A DNA stretch of 64,000 bases from Selenomonas dianae. GTDB taxonomy: Bacteria; Bacillota; Negativicutes; Selenomonadales; Selenomonadaceae. Below, one piece after another: positions 20,455 through 28,230 of this stretch (positions are counted from its first letter, which is position 1; the number at the start of each line of letters is the position of its first letter). The notes under the pieces were generated by a model, which saw only the letters and a list, made by a program, of their open reading frames with translations, was not told the origin of the DNA and ran no database searches. The position numbers and the translations under genes were made by a program. The stretch is from positions 2,222,001 through 2,286,000 of the forward strand of contig NZ_CP128650.1 of assembly GCF_030644225.1 (NCBI RefSeq), written 5' to 3'.

Positions 20455-20715
20455 ATGACCATCGAGGGAGCTGTCATCATCGAGCAGGGCGTGACCTTCG
20501 CCGTCATCCACGTTGCGCCCGAGGTCACGCGCTACACCGTGAAATCGACGCAGACCCGCCGCGCCCTGATGCGCTTCTTCCCCGGGATGCCGATCATCCT
20601 CATGAGCCTCACCCATGACGGCAAGCCGCAGTACTACGGACGCAAGGACATCGTGGATTTTTTGAGCGGCTTGCGGATCAACCAGATCCCGTGGAAGAAA
20701 TATCATATTGTGTGA
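20455..20715 (+). CDS. Small conserved-looking protein of unknown function
   Basis: An 86-residue soluble protein starting MTIEGAVIIEQGVTFAVIHV and ending in a basic segment (INQIPWKKYHIV). I do not recognise a domain. AAAGGAG precedes the ATG and a good promoter lies upstream, so it is likely real. It is divergent from the ATP synthase operon and convergent with the yoeB gene. A short stretch (GMPIILMSLTHDGKPQYYGRKDIVDFL) suggests a small beta-rich fold, but this is only an impression. Confidence 0.6.
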   Translation: MTIEGAVIIEQGVTFAVIHVAPEVTRYTVKSTQTRRALMRFFPGMPIILMSLTHDGKPQYYGRKDIVDFLSGLRINQIPWKKYHIV

Positions 20716-20716
20716 A

Positions 20717-20755
20717 AGAACGGAGCCTTCCGCATGGCAAGCACTCCGCTCTTAT
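20717..20755. terminator. Weak bidirectional terminator between convergent genes
   Basis: The arms GAACGGAG (20718-20725) and CTCCGCTC (20744-20751) pair with one mismatch. TTATT follows on the plus strand and TTTCAC on the minus strand. It separates the 86-residue gene from yoeB. Confidence 0.4.
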
Positions 20756-21009
20756 TCATAATGCCCCTTGCAGGCAGCGATATAGATATTCTTCTCGTCA
20801 AACGTGTAGATGAGGCGATCCACCTGCGTGATGCGGCGGCTCCAATAGCCCGATAGATCATGCCGCAGGGGTTCGGGCTTGCCGATGCCCTCGTGTCCGT
20901 TCCGCTCAATATCCTTCAGCAGTTCGTTGATCTTACGCGCCGTCTTGCGATCCTCCTGCACCCACGCCATGAAGTCCCGCCATGCATTCTCCGAGAACAC
21001 CTTATTCAT
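20752..21009 (-). CDS. yoeB: YoeB/Txe-family mRNA interferase toxin
   Basis: An 85-residue RelE-superfamily toxin: FSENAWRDFMAWVQEDRKTARKINELLKDI, then GKPEPLRHDLSGYWSRRI and the C-terminal YIAACKGHYE. YoeB toxins bind the ribosome and cut mRNA at the A site. The Glu, Arg and C-terminal His-Tyr expected at the active site are present. It overlaps the upstream antitoxin gene by eight bases, the usual co-transcribed layout. Confidence 0.92.
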   Translation of the reverse strand: MNKVFSENAWRDFMAWVQEDRKTARKINELLKDIERNGHEGIGKPEPLRHDLSGYWSRRITQVDRLIYTFDEKNIYIAACKGHYE

Positions 21010-21274
21010 CGAGAAGCCGCGCCAATTCTTCCGATGACTTCTCTGTCACACATCCTGCACGCAGCTGCGCAATCCCCTCGACGATGTGGGCATAGTTGTG
21101 CCGATCACTCATCAGAAAGACATTCTCCACCAGATTGTTATAGTTTTCAAAGCTCATCAGCACAACATTCTCCTCATTGCGCCGTGTCACGATGATTGTC
21201 TCCGCATCGCGCGTTGCCGCATCACAATAGGACTTCAAATTGCTCCGCAGTGTCGAAAAATTCACCGCCACCAT
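21002..21274 (-). CDS. yefM: YefM/Phd-family antitoxin
   Basis: About 90 residues beginning MVAVNFSTLRSNLKSYCDAATRDAETIIVTRRNEENVVLMSFENYNNL, the typical YefM N-terminal DNA-binding fold. A C-terminal helix that wraps YoeB follows. It neutralises the toxin and represses its own promoter. The start was moved inward to 21274 to match the family N-terminus. The operator at 21298-21317 overlaps its promoter. Confidence 0.92.
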   Translation of the reverse strand: MVAVNFSTLRSNLKSYCDAATRDAETIIVTRRNEENVVLMSFENYNNLVENVFLMSDRHNYAHIVEGIAQLRAGCVTEKSSEELARLLDE

Positions 21275-21296
21275 ACGATCACATCCTCTCAGTTCT

Positions 21297-21324
21297 ATTG
21301 TACCAAAACTCGTACAAAAAGCAA
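21297..21324 (-). promoter_or_regulatory. yefM-yoeB promoter with palindromic operator
   Basis: The minus-strand -10 TACAAT is at 21297-21302, with a weak -35 (TTGCTT) near 21319-21324. The perfect palindrome TTGTAC-8-GTACAA spans 21298-21317 and overlaps the -10. Its TGTAC cores are like those bound by YefM-YoeB complexes (established for E. coli, inferred here). Confidence 0.6.
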
Positions 21325-21326
21325 GA

Positions 21327-21360
21327 AAAAAGAGCAGCCGCCAAAGCGACTGCTCTTTTT
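21327..21360 (-). terminator. Terminator of the tps operon
   Basis: The 11-bp perfect stem AAAAAGAGCAG (21327-21337) / CTGCTCTTTTT (21350-21360) has a 12-base loop and lies 18 bases after the tpsA stop. The minus-strand T run follows it. Confidence 0.8.
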
Positions 21361-21378
21361 CCTGCCGGAGAAGCAATA

Positions 21379-24300
21379 TCACGCGAACGTTACAACGTCC
21401 TCCGCCTCGGTCTCGTCGGGGTAGACGGGGGCGACGGACGGAGATGCAGCGGACGCTGCCGCCTCATCGACGGTGTCCGTCGTGAGGTGTTCCTGCTCCG
21501 CCTTTGCCTCCTGTACGGGCGCGTAGGCGCTTACCACCGTCTCCGTGAGGGTTGCCTTCTCCGCGTCGGAGAGCGCGGCCGAGGCGGCGATCTGCTCCAC
21601 GAGCCCCACGACGACGCCCGCCGTCTGCCGACGCGACGTACCGACCTTCTCATTGAGCTGTGCGACGGTCTTTACGAGTGCCTCGGCACGCTGCTCCTGC
21701 GTCGGTGCCGCAAGAGCCTCCTGTGCCTTTGCCTTGCCCGTCGCGATGTTCTCCTTGTCCTGTTCGGAGAGGTTCGTCTCCGCAGGTGCGATTGTGTCGG
21801 GAACGGAGGGCGGGACGGGCTTCTCGGGGGTGGGCGGGACATCCGCCGCGCCCTTTACGGTAAAGCCCTCAGCATCTATGGTATTGTGGTGCTTTACCGT
21901 GGAATCCCCATCTTTTATGAGGGACAGCTGAGAACCGTCCGTCCGCGTGACATCAGCCGCGATCAACTCATCACTTGCCTTGACTTCGCTATGACCATAG
22001 ACCTCTGCACCACCTGCGGCAAGAGTTACATTATGCCCCGTCACTTTCGATCCCCACATGGAAACAATGTTATTCTTCGTCACATTCCCCTTCAATACGC
22101 CGCCCTCATGCGAGAAACTGGTACCCGTCAGAAGATAAACCCCTCCATCCGCCGTCAGTTGCGTCCCGTTCACAAACTGTGCTTTTCCATTAATAGGAAT
22201 CACAGCTCCCGACGAAACCGTTGTATGGTCAAGATAAAGGACGTTATCCTTAGTTGTCGAGGCACGCATATTGCTGCCACTCAGGATGAAGCTGGCTGCC
22301 GCCACAAGTTTAGTATCTCTCGTCGCCTGAATCTGTCCGTTCTTCAGTACAACATTTCCGCCGACGAGATAGACATCCTTGCTGCCAGTGATCTGTGCGC
22401 CGTCCGCACTGAGGGCATTGCCCGCGCTCGCCGTGACTGTCACGCCGCTGTCCGTGCTCACGATGCGCTGTGCCGCTGCCGCATTCACATAGCCTGCGCC
22501 CTCGATGCGTGCGCCGTCAAGGTTCACGGTCGAACCGAGGAGTGCCACGGGATCGTTCTCGGTCTTGCCGAGGTTCTCGCTCTTGCCGTGGAACGCGAGA
22601 TCGTTGCCCTTGTTGTGGGTATAGGTACGCGTTTTCCCGTCGCTGCTCACCTGCTCGCTGCCCGCAACGATGTCGAGACCTTTCTCATTCGCCGGATCTT
22701 GTGCCGCAAAGGTGATGCCGCTCTCCACCGTCACCTTGCCGCCGCGCACATCAACCGACTTCGCCTTGTATGTGCCCGTGCCGGCAAAGGTCACCTGCTG
22801 GTCGGCGGCAGTGGTAATCGTGCGTGCCTCACCGCCCTGCTCACGGTAGCTGCCCGTCGAAACATGAATTTTACGCGCGACATCCAATGCTGTATTCGTG
22901 AGTGTCACCGTGCCGCCAAGCATCTGAACGGACGCATCGGACTGAATATTTGCCCCATTCGCACTGAGTGTATTCGTCTTCGTCGCGTTTGCTGTGACGT
23001 GAGACTTCGCATCCAACTCGTTGACTGCACCGATGTTGACATTCCCCACACGACCGGTCTGCCCAATCTGTGCATCGTCCAGATTGACCGTATTGCCGAG
23101 GAGAATCACGTCCGTATCCGCCTTTTTGGCGAAGTCGTCCACCTTGCCATGGAACGCGAGGTCATTGCCCGCTGCGGTCGTATAACGATCCTGCTCATGG
23201 TAGACATTGCCTGCAACAACCTCGAAATTCCCTGCCTCGGACAGCTTGCCAAACGTCACATTGCTATCCACCGTCACCTTGCCGCCGTGGATGCCGACCT
23301 CATCCGCCTTCAGCTGACTGTTCGAGATCGTCACCGTGCGGTCGGGCGCGGTCAGCGTCTCGGTCCGCTTGCCGTCGCCGACCGTGCTGATACTTGCGAT
23401 ACCGTCGATCGCGAGATCATCCACAGAGATTTTGCTATTCTTGAGCGTGGCGACCCCGCCGCCGAGGCTGAGCGACTCGCCGTCCGCCGTGATATTGTCC
23501 GCCGTGACCTTGTTATCCTTCGTCGTCTCGGACGTAAAGCGGTGTTTGCTGCGGTCTGCACTGCGCTCATCCGACTGAACCTTCGAGGCGGCATAGATGG
23601 TGGTCTCCAGACGGTCGCCGCTCGTGCGCACGTCGTGGAACTTCGCACCCGTCGCCGTTGCCGTCGCGCCGCCGATCTCGACGAGGTTCTTGTCGCCGCC
23701 CTTCATGTTGACCGTGCCGTTAAAGACGACATCGTTGCCCGCATTGTGCGTGATGTTCTCCGTCAGCATCCGGTCGCCGTCAAACGTCCACTCCGCACGG
23801 TCTGCTGCGAGCACCTGTAGCATGGTCTTCGTCGACGTATCCCCCGCCGTGCCGAGGTCAAAGACCACGCCGTCCGCGACGTTCACCTTCCTGCCGATGA
23901 GGTTCACCTCATTACCGACAAAGTGTCCGCCCGTGACGTTGAGGAGGCCTTCGCCATCCGCCTTCAGAATGCGCTCCGTATCCGTCGCCTTCTCCGCGCT
24001 GAGTGCGGAGAGGGTCAGGTCGGGGATGTTCAGCACAGCGTTCGAACCGACATAGATGCCGCTCGGGTTGATGAGGACGAGATTGCCCTTGCCGCCCGTC
24101 TGCTCCATCGTGCCGAGGATGCTCGACAGCTGGCCGACACCCGTCACCTGATTGACGAGGGTCTTGCCATCCGCGATGTTAAAGTACAGTTTCTCCGTCT
24201 CGCCGATGTTAAAGGTATTCCATCCGACCAGACCGTCGTTCGCCGCCGTGATGGTCGCCTCCGAGGCGGGATTTGTCCAGTTGTTGTCGGTGATGGTGAT

Positions 24301-24417
24301 GTCGCTGCCGCCCTCCATCACCACACCGTCCGTCGGCATGGCGAGTGCGGAGCTCGTGAGTGCCAGCGTAATGAGTGCCGCAAGACTGCCGCGGCGCATT
24401 TTCTTTTTGAAATTCAT
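21379..24417 (-). CDS. Two-partner secretion exoprotein (TpsA, filamentous-haemagglutinin N-terminal domain)
   Basis: A 1012-residue protein with a signal peptide (LAALITLALTSSALA, cleavage near residue 26). The TPS secretion domain follows: DGLVGWNTFNI, then LVNQVTGVGQLSSILGTM and LVLINPSGIYVGSNAVLNI, which carries the NPxG-type motif. The rest is beta-helix repeat sequence with recurring NDLAFHGK and LLGSTVNLDGA units, then an acidic, Ala/Glu-rich tail that may anchor or cap it. It is small for a TpsA adhesin. The partner transporter gene ends 22 bases upstream. It is expected to be exported to the cell surface. Confidence 0.9.
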   Translation of the reverse strand: MNFKKKMRRGSLAALITLALTSSALAMPTDGVVMEGGSDITITDNNWTNPASEATITAANDGLVGWNTFNIGETEKLYFNIADGKTLVNQVTGVGQLSSILGTMEQTGGKGNLVLINPSGIYVGSNAVLNIPDLTLSALSAEKATDTERILKADGEGLLNVTGGHFVGNEVNLIGRKVNVADGVVFDLGTAGDTSTKTMLQVLAADRAEWTFDGDRMLTENITHNAGNDVVFNGTVNMKGGDKNLVEIGGATATATGAKFHDVRTSGDRLETTIYAASKVQSDERSADRSKHRFTSETTKDNKVTADNITADGESLSLGGGVATLKNSKISVDDLAIDGIASISTVGDGKRTETLTAPDRTVTISNSQLKADEVGIHGGKVTVDSNVTFGKLSEAGNFEVVAGNVYHEQDRYTTAAGNDLAFHGKVDDFAKKADTDVILLGNTVNLDDAQIGQTGRVGNVNIGAVNELDAKSHVTANATKTNTLSANGANIQSDASVQMLGGTVTLTNTALDVARKIHVSTGSYREQGGEARTITTAADQQVTFAGTGTYKAKSVDVRGGKVTVESGITFAAQDPANEKGLDIVAGSEQVSSDGKTRTYTHNKGNDLAFHGKSENLGKTENDPVALLGSTVNLDGARIEGAGYVNAAAAQRIVSTDSGVTVTASAGNALSADGAQITGSKDVYLVGGNVVLKNGQIQATRDTKLVAAASFILSGSNMRASTTKDNVLYLDHTTVSSGAVIPINGKAQFVNGTQLTADGGVYLLTGTSFSHEGGVLKGNVTKNNIVSMWGSKVTGHNVTLAAGGAEVYGHSEVKASDELIAADVTRTDGSQLSLIKDGDSTVKHHNTIDAEGFTVKGAADVPPTPEKPVPPSVPDTIAPAETNLSEQDKENIATGKAKAQEALAAPTQEQRAEALVKTVAQLNEKVGTSRRQTAGVVVGLVEQIAASAALSDAEKATLTETVVSAYAPVQEAKAEQEHLTTDTVDEAAASAASPSVAPVYPDETEAEDVVTFA

Positions 24418-24439
24418 TCCGTTCCTTCCTTTCTACCTC

Positions 24440-25882
24440 TTAGAAGCTCATGCTCGCCGTCAGATTCCAGTGGCGGCGGTTTGCCTTCGATCGATCGAGA
24501 TCGGTCTTGTCCGCATCGCGCAGAACCCGTGCGTAGTCGAGGGCAAACGAGAAGCGTCCGTCCGCATAGCGCACGCCAAGCCCTGCGCTCGCGATGCTGT
24601 CGCTGTCGTAGATCACACGGTTGCTGTTGTTGTTCGCCAAATGCGCATAGTCCGTGAACGCGAGGAGACGCGTATGCTTTGCGATCTCGGGGGTGTAGAT
24701 CTCGATGCTCCCGACGACCCCCTTGTCTGCTGCAATCGCACGCTCATCAAAGCCCCGCACGCTCATCGCACCGCCCGCGCCAAGCTGCTCGACGGGGACG
24801 ATGTGCTTGTTTGTATACTGTGCGTTCAGGCGCAGGGCACCGATCCAGTCGCTCTGCGAACGGGTCTGATAGTTCATCCCGGCACGCAGCAGGGTAAAGT
24901 TCCTGTCCGCACTGTAGGTGCGGTACGTATCGGCATCGCCGCTGACGTTGGTCGCAAGTCCGACGTTGTACGAGAGGACGCTGTTGGGCTTTTTCTCCGT
25001 GTGCAGGTAGGTCAGGGAGGCGAGCATGACGTCATAGTCCTGCGTACGCTTCGGTTGGATGATCGAGCCGATCCTGCCGCCCACCTCACTCTCCGTGCGG
25101 CGATACCCGAGGCCGAAATCGAGGATGTCCTTGTTCCGCGCGGTATAGGAGAAGAACCGCTGATAGTGCAGGTCGGCATTCGTGCTCCTGCCGCCAACGG
25201 TCAGATCGAGGAGTCCCCCTGTGCCGCCGTCGTAGTTGTCAATGTTCGTGCGCCCGTGGCTGACGCTGACGGATACAGCACCGTTCCACTCCGGCATGAG
25301 CTTCCGATAGGAGAGTGCGCCGACCTTCACATCGCCGAAATGCCCGGGCGATGTGACGAATGCCGCGCCGAACGTATCGGCACTGCCCGAGATGTTCGTG
25401 TTGATATAGGTGAGCGAGGTGCGCCAGTCGCCCGTGTACTCCGTTCCCGTGTTGCTCACGGCGAGGCGGACGTGGTCGCTCTTTTTCTCCGCGACACTGA
25501 CCGTAACGCGGTAGCTGCCGTCCCCCACGGGACTGAAGCGCGTGCCGAGGACGAGCGCCCCCGTGTCGTTGACGCTCTGGATCTGCTGCGAGAGTTTGCG
25601 GATGTTCACGGTGTCGCGCGAGAGCTCGGGCAGCAGCGCACGCACGGTGTTCTCGTTCCCGCCCGTGACGGTGATCCCGCTCACGCGCACGTTCATGTTC
25701 CGCGTGTCCATCGCCGTTGCGTTCTTCTCCGCCGCGCTGCGCACATCCATCTCCGAACGCTCAATGGCGCGCGCCGCACTGTCGCGGTCGCTGTCCGCAG
25801 CCGCCGATGCCGTCCCGTAGTTCAGCAGTGCGCCCCCCGCGAGCATTGCCGCCGCGAGCATCCTTGCCTTCTTTTTCTTCAT
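24440..25882 (-). CDS. Two-partner secretion outer-membrane transporter (TpsB, ShlB/FhaC/HecB-like)
   Basis: About 480 residues starting MKKKKARMLAAAMLAGGALL, a signal peptide. A single visible POTRA (ITVTGGNENTVRALLPEL to YRVTVSVAEKKSD) is followed by a beta-barrel. The barrel contains GAGGAMSVRGFDERAI, the VRGF loop-6 motif that sits in the pore, and a C-terminal strand ending in phenylalanine (NLTASMSF), as in outer-membrane proteins. It exports the TpsA downstream. FhaC has two POTRA domains, so one seems missing. The start was chosen at 25882 because AAAGGATGG precedes it; the longer frame upstream is not signal-like. Confidence 0.9.
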   Translation of the reverse strand: MKKKKARMLAAAMLAGGALLNYGTASAAADSDRDSAARAIERSEMDVRSAAEKNATAMDTRNMNVRVSGITVTGGNENTVRALLPELSRDTVNIRKLSQQIQSVNDTGALVLGTRFSPVGDGSYRVTVSVAEKKSDHVRLAVSNTGTEYTGDWRTSLTYINTNISGSADTFGAAFVTSPGHFGDVKVGALSYRKLMPEWNGAVSVSVSHGRTNIDNYDGGTGGLLDLTVGGRSTNADLHYQRFFSYTARNKDILDFGLGYRRTESEVGGRIGSIIQPKRTQDYDVMLASLTYLHTEKKPNSVLSYNVGLATNVSGDADTYRTYSADRNFTLLRAGMNYQTRSQSDWIGALRLNAQYTNKHIVPVEQLGAGGAMSVRGFDERAIAADKGVVGSIEIYTPEIAKHTRLLAFTDYAHLANNNSNRVIYDSDSIASAGLGVRYADGRFSFALDYARVLRDADKTDLDRSKANRRHWNLTASMSF

Positions 25883-26041
25883 GCCTCTACCATCCTTTCG
25901 GAAGCACGCCCCGCCGTGCTGCATCCACACACACAGACAACGCGCACCTCGCTCCGCTTCGCCGCACAATCTGCGGCGCGTTATTGTGGCACATATCAAA
26001 TGACCGTGGGCAAACTTATCCACAGTTTAATATGTATTGAA

Positions 26042-26050
26042 ATTATAGCA
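26042..26050 (-). promoter_or_regulatory. Extended -10 element of the tps operon
   Basis: On the minus strand TGCTATAAT (TATAAT at 26042-26047) forms an extended -10, 160 bases before tpsB. No good -35 is seen at the usual distance. Confidence 0.45.
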
Positions 26051-26133
26051 CGTGTCACCCCCCCGTCCAGACTTTTGTCCTGTTTTATCTATTGTTTTAA
26101 TTTATAAGGAAAAACTATGACTGCAAGAAAACG

Positions 26134-26167
26134 GCACACAAAAAGCGCAGCCGTACGCAGCTGCGCT
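26134..26167 (-). terminator. Terminator hairpin downstream of the Rpn-family gene (repeat copy 1)
   Basis: The stem AAAGCGCAGC / GCTGCGCT is within a 34-base block identical to 27179-27212. It lies 19 bases after the stop of the gene at 26186. A T run follows on the minus strand. Confidence 0.75.
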
Positions 26168-26185
26168 GTTCCTTCTGCGCATATC

Positions 26186-27094
26186 CTACTGTTTGAGCAA
26201 CTGTAAATAGTTTGCCCGTTCCGCAGGTGCGATGTGAAGTACATCCATCGCCCGTTCCGGGGGGAGGGAAAGCTCCTCCATCAGATGCCGTAGGCTTTGC
26301 AGCATCGCTTGCTGCGTTCCTTCCGCACGTCCCTCGGCAAGCCCCAAATCACGCCCCTCGGCACGACCCTCGGCAAGCCCAATCCGACGCGCGGCTCTCA
26401 TCCCGCTGATGTAGTCCCGCAGTGCCTTCTCGCGCTGCTCGTACTGCCAACGCTCCACATCGCTCTGCATAAAGACCTGCTCTGCCCGAATCGCCTCACT
26501 GATTGCTGCCTCGCTCATGGCCAGTTCCTCCGTTTCCCGTTCATCCAGTTTGTTTGAGAAATACGCGAGCCATTTCTCAAGCCGTTTCATTTCCTTAACC
26601 GATTTCACATGAAATTTCGGGATCTCAAGAAAGTGGATTTCCAAGTCCTCCGTCAGCCGATGCCCACTTGCGATGTCGTACAGTCCGTACATATTATGAG
26701 CGTTCTCCTGTGGCAGCAGACGGAAATTCAGCAGATTGATCGTGATCGAACGGGTCAGATTTTCATAGTCCTCCCCCTTACGCAGGCTCTGATACATCTG
26801 CGCCCAGTAGTACAGCGTCCGCTTTTCCATATTCTGATAGTTCACCAGCTGAACCTCGATGTTGATCTTGCTGCCGTCACTCACAACACCGTAAATATCG
26901 AGCCGCGAAAGCTTTTCCTCGCTAAACCTTGGATCAAATTCCCGATCAGCGAACGCGATGTCCGTGAGTTCATCCTCGCCCTCGCGCCCGAGCACGGCAT
27001 TGAGGAAACTGAGTGTAATGCGCTTGCTCTCCTCCCTGCCAAAGACAAATTTGAACAGATAGTCGTTCATTGGGTTGTAGTTCTGCCGCTTCAT
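26186..27094 (-). CDS. Rpn/PD-(D/E)XK nuclease family protein (recombination-promoting nuclease or transposase-like)
   Basis: About 302 residues: NPMNDYLFKFVFGREESKRITLSFLNAVLGRE at the start, then SRLDIYGVVSDGSKINIEVQLVNYQNMEKRTLYYWAQMY. In this segment D and ExQ form the PD-(D/E)XK nuclease core. The C-terminus carries tandem LAEGRAEG-type repeats typical of the family. Members are usually multi-copy in Firmicutes genomes and some promote RecA-independent recombination. The start 27094 follows GGGAGG; a TTG 21 bases upstream is in frame. It is a monocistronic unit flanked by two identical terminators. Confidence 0.85.
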   Translation of the reverse strand: MKRQNYNPMNDYLFKFVFGREESKRITLSFLNAVLGREGEDELTDIAFADREFDPRFSEEKLSRLDIYGVVSDGSKINIEVQLVNYQNMEKRTLYYWAQMYQSLRKGEDYENLTRSITINLLNFRLLPQENAHNMYGLYDIASGHRLTEDLEIHFLEIPKFHVKSVKEMKRLEKWLAYFSNKLDERETEELAMSEAAISEAIRAEQVFMQSDVERWQYEQREKALRDYISGMRAARRIGLAEGRAEGRDLGLAEGRAEGTQQAMLQSLRHLMEELSLPPERAMDVLHIAPAERANYLQLLKQ

Positions 27095-27132
27095 CGTAGA
27101 TTCCCTCCCTTGCACGCAGATTGTCTTTTTCT

Positions 27133-27161
27133 ATTTTATCGTTTTTTTTCGATCGATACAA
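27133..27161 (-). promoter_or_regulatory. Promoter of the Rpn-family gene
   Basis: On the minus strand TTGTAT (27156-27161), a 17-base A-rich spacer and TAAAAT (27133-27138), 39 bases before the start codon. Confidence 0.6.
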
Positions 27162-27178
27162 GGGAAACAGTTGCACGC

Positions 27179-27217
27179 GCACACAAAAAGCGCAGCCGTA
27201 CGCAGCTGCGCTTTTCT
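27179..27217 (-). terminator. Terminator of the first DUF4198 gene (repeat copy 2)
   Basis: The 11-bp stem 27186-27196 / 27205-27215 (AAAAGCGCAGC / GCTGCGCTTTT) is followed by T on the minus strand. Positions 27179-27212 are identical to 26134-26167. Confidence 0.8.
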
Positions 27218-27235
27218 CGTTTGCAAAAATACGGC

Positions 27236-27958
27236 TTACTCCGCTGGAAGGATGAACGAGAGGGAGCTGAACACCTTCTTCGTCACGTTTACATCGGCTG
27301 TCGGCAGCGCGACCTCCACGCCGATCACGTTCAGACCGTCGTTCGACACGCGCACGGAGACGTAGCCGTTCTCGTCCGCCTGCATCACGGAGGAGAGGTT
27401 GCCGAGCACATCCGCAATCACGGGGGCATTCGCGTACGGTGCGCCGTCCTTGTAGATGCGCAGAAGGAGGGTATCGCCGCGCCGCAGCATCAGCGGGTTC
27501 ACCGCCGGCACAATCTGGATGGGGACGTTGTACAGCCCCGCCGGCTTCACATCCATGCTCCAATAGTGAACGTTGTACTTGTAGGCATAGATCACCGCCA
27601 TCAGATTCTCGATGTCGGAGTAATCCCGCGTCGGGATCACCTTGCCGTCCGTCGTCTTTGCGAAATAGCCGTAGTCAAAGAACGTCGCCGTCACGCCGAG
27701 ATCATCGCCCGGCACGAGGATCATGTTCTTGTCCGTGTCGATGCGCTTCACCGTCGTGGGGTTGAACTTCACATCATAGGCATCAATGCGCTGCACGCAG
27801 TCGGGGTCGTAGATGTTGTCGAGCGGACCCTCGCCGAGTACCAGCGCCTTCTGATCGAGGCGGTTCGCATAGTAGATGCCGTGCGCATCCGCAGGTACTG
27901 CGTACATGGAGAGTCCCAGTGCCGCGCCGAGCATTGCCGCCAACATTTTTTTCTTCAT
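27236..27958 (-). CDS. DUF4198 domain secreted protein (paralogue 1)
   Basis: About 240 residues: a signal peptide (MKKKMLAAMLGAALGLSMYAVPADAHG) and then a mature protein starting at a histidine (AHGIYYANR). DUF4198 features follow, including GDDLGVTATFFDYGYFAKT and LRRGDTLLLRIYKDGAPYANAPVIADV. The family is periplasmic and is often encoded near metal uptake genes, with an N-terminal His that may bind metal. No transporter is adjacent here. The start MKKKML follows GGGAGG. It is a tandem duplicate of the gene at 28231. Confidence 0.75.
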   Translation of the reverse strand: MKKKMLAAMLGAALGLSMYAVPADAHGIYYANRLDQKALVLGEGPLDNIYDPDCVQRIDAYDVKFNPTTVKRIDTDKNMILVPGDDLGVTATFFDYGYFAKTTDGKVIPTRDYSDIENLMAVIYAYKYNVHYWSMDVKPAGLYNVPIQIVPAVNPLMLRRGDTLLLRIYKDGAPYANAPVIADVLGNLSSVMQADENGYVSVRVSNDGLNVIGVEVALPTADVNVTKKVFSSLSFILPAE

Positions 27959-28017
27959 TACGTATCCTCCCATCGGGAAATCAATGAATCTGCGGAAACG
28001 GTGTCCCTTGTATTCTC

Positions 28018-28046
28018 ATTATAGTATAACAAATCTCAATTTGCAA
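28018..28046 (-). promoter_or_regulatory. Promoter of DUF4198 gene 1
   Basis: TTGCAA (28041-28046), a 17-base spacer and TATAAT (28018-28023) on the minus strand. The spacer ends TTATAC exactly as in the promoter of the second paralogue. Confidence 0.75.
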
Positions 28047-28165
28047 GAATGCATCTGTTTTGTCCTGACGCGCCCATCTCCGCATCGCGCCGCACACCGA
28101 TCGCAATCGCCGCGCAACGCAGGGAGAGCAGCGTTCCTCCTGCCCCCTGCCAAACTTTCTGCATA

Positions 28166-28208
28166 CAAAAAGAGGCGCTGCACGAAGTGATCAGCTTCGC
28201 ACAGCACC
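28166..28208 (-). terminator. Terminator of DUF4198 gene 2
   Basis: A 14-bp stem (28174-28187 with 28195-28208, including G-U pairs) with a 7-base loop, followed by TCTTTTT on the minus strand, 22 bases after the stop at 28231. Confidence 0.75.
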
Positions 28209-28230
28209 CCTTTCGCTGTTCCGATCCGTA

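Noticed and set aside
21196-23820. Open frame of 874 codons opposite tpsA
   Set aside because: It is antisense to a convincing secreted beta-helix protein and has an Arg/Cys/His-rich composition without a domain.
24152-26107. Open frame of 651 codons opposite tpsB
   Set aside because: Antisense to an intact TpsB and without start signals.
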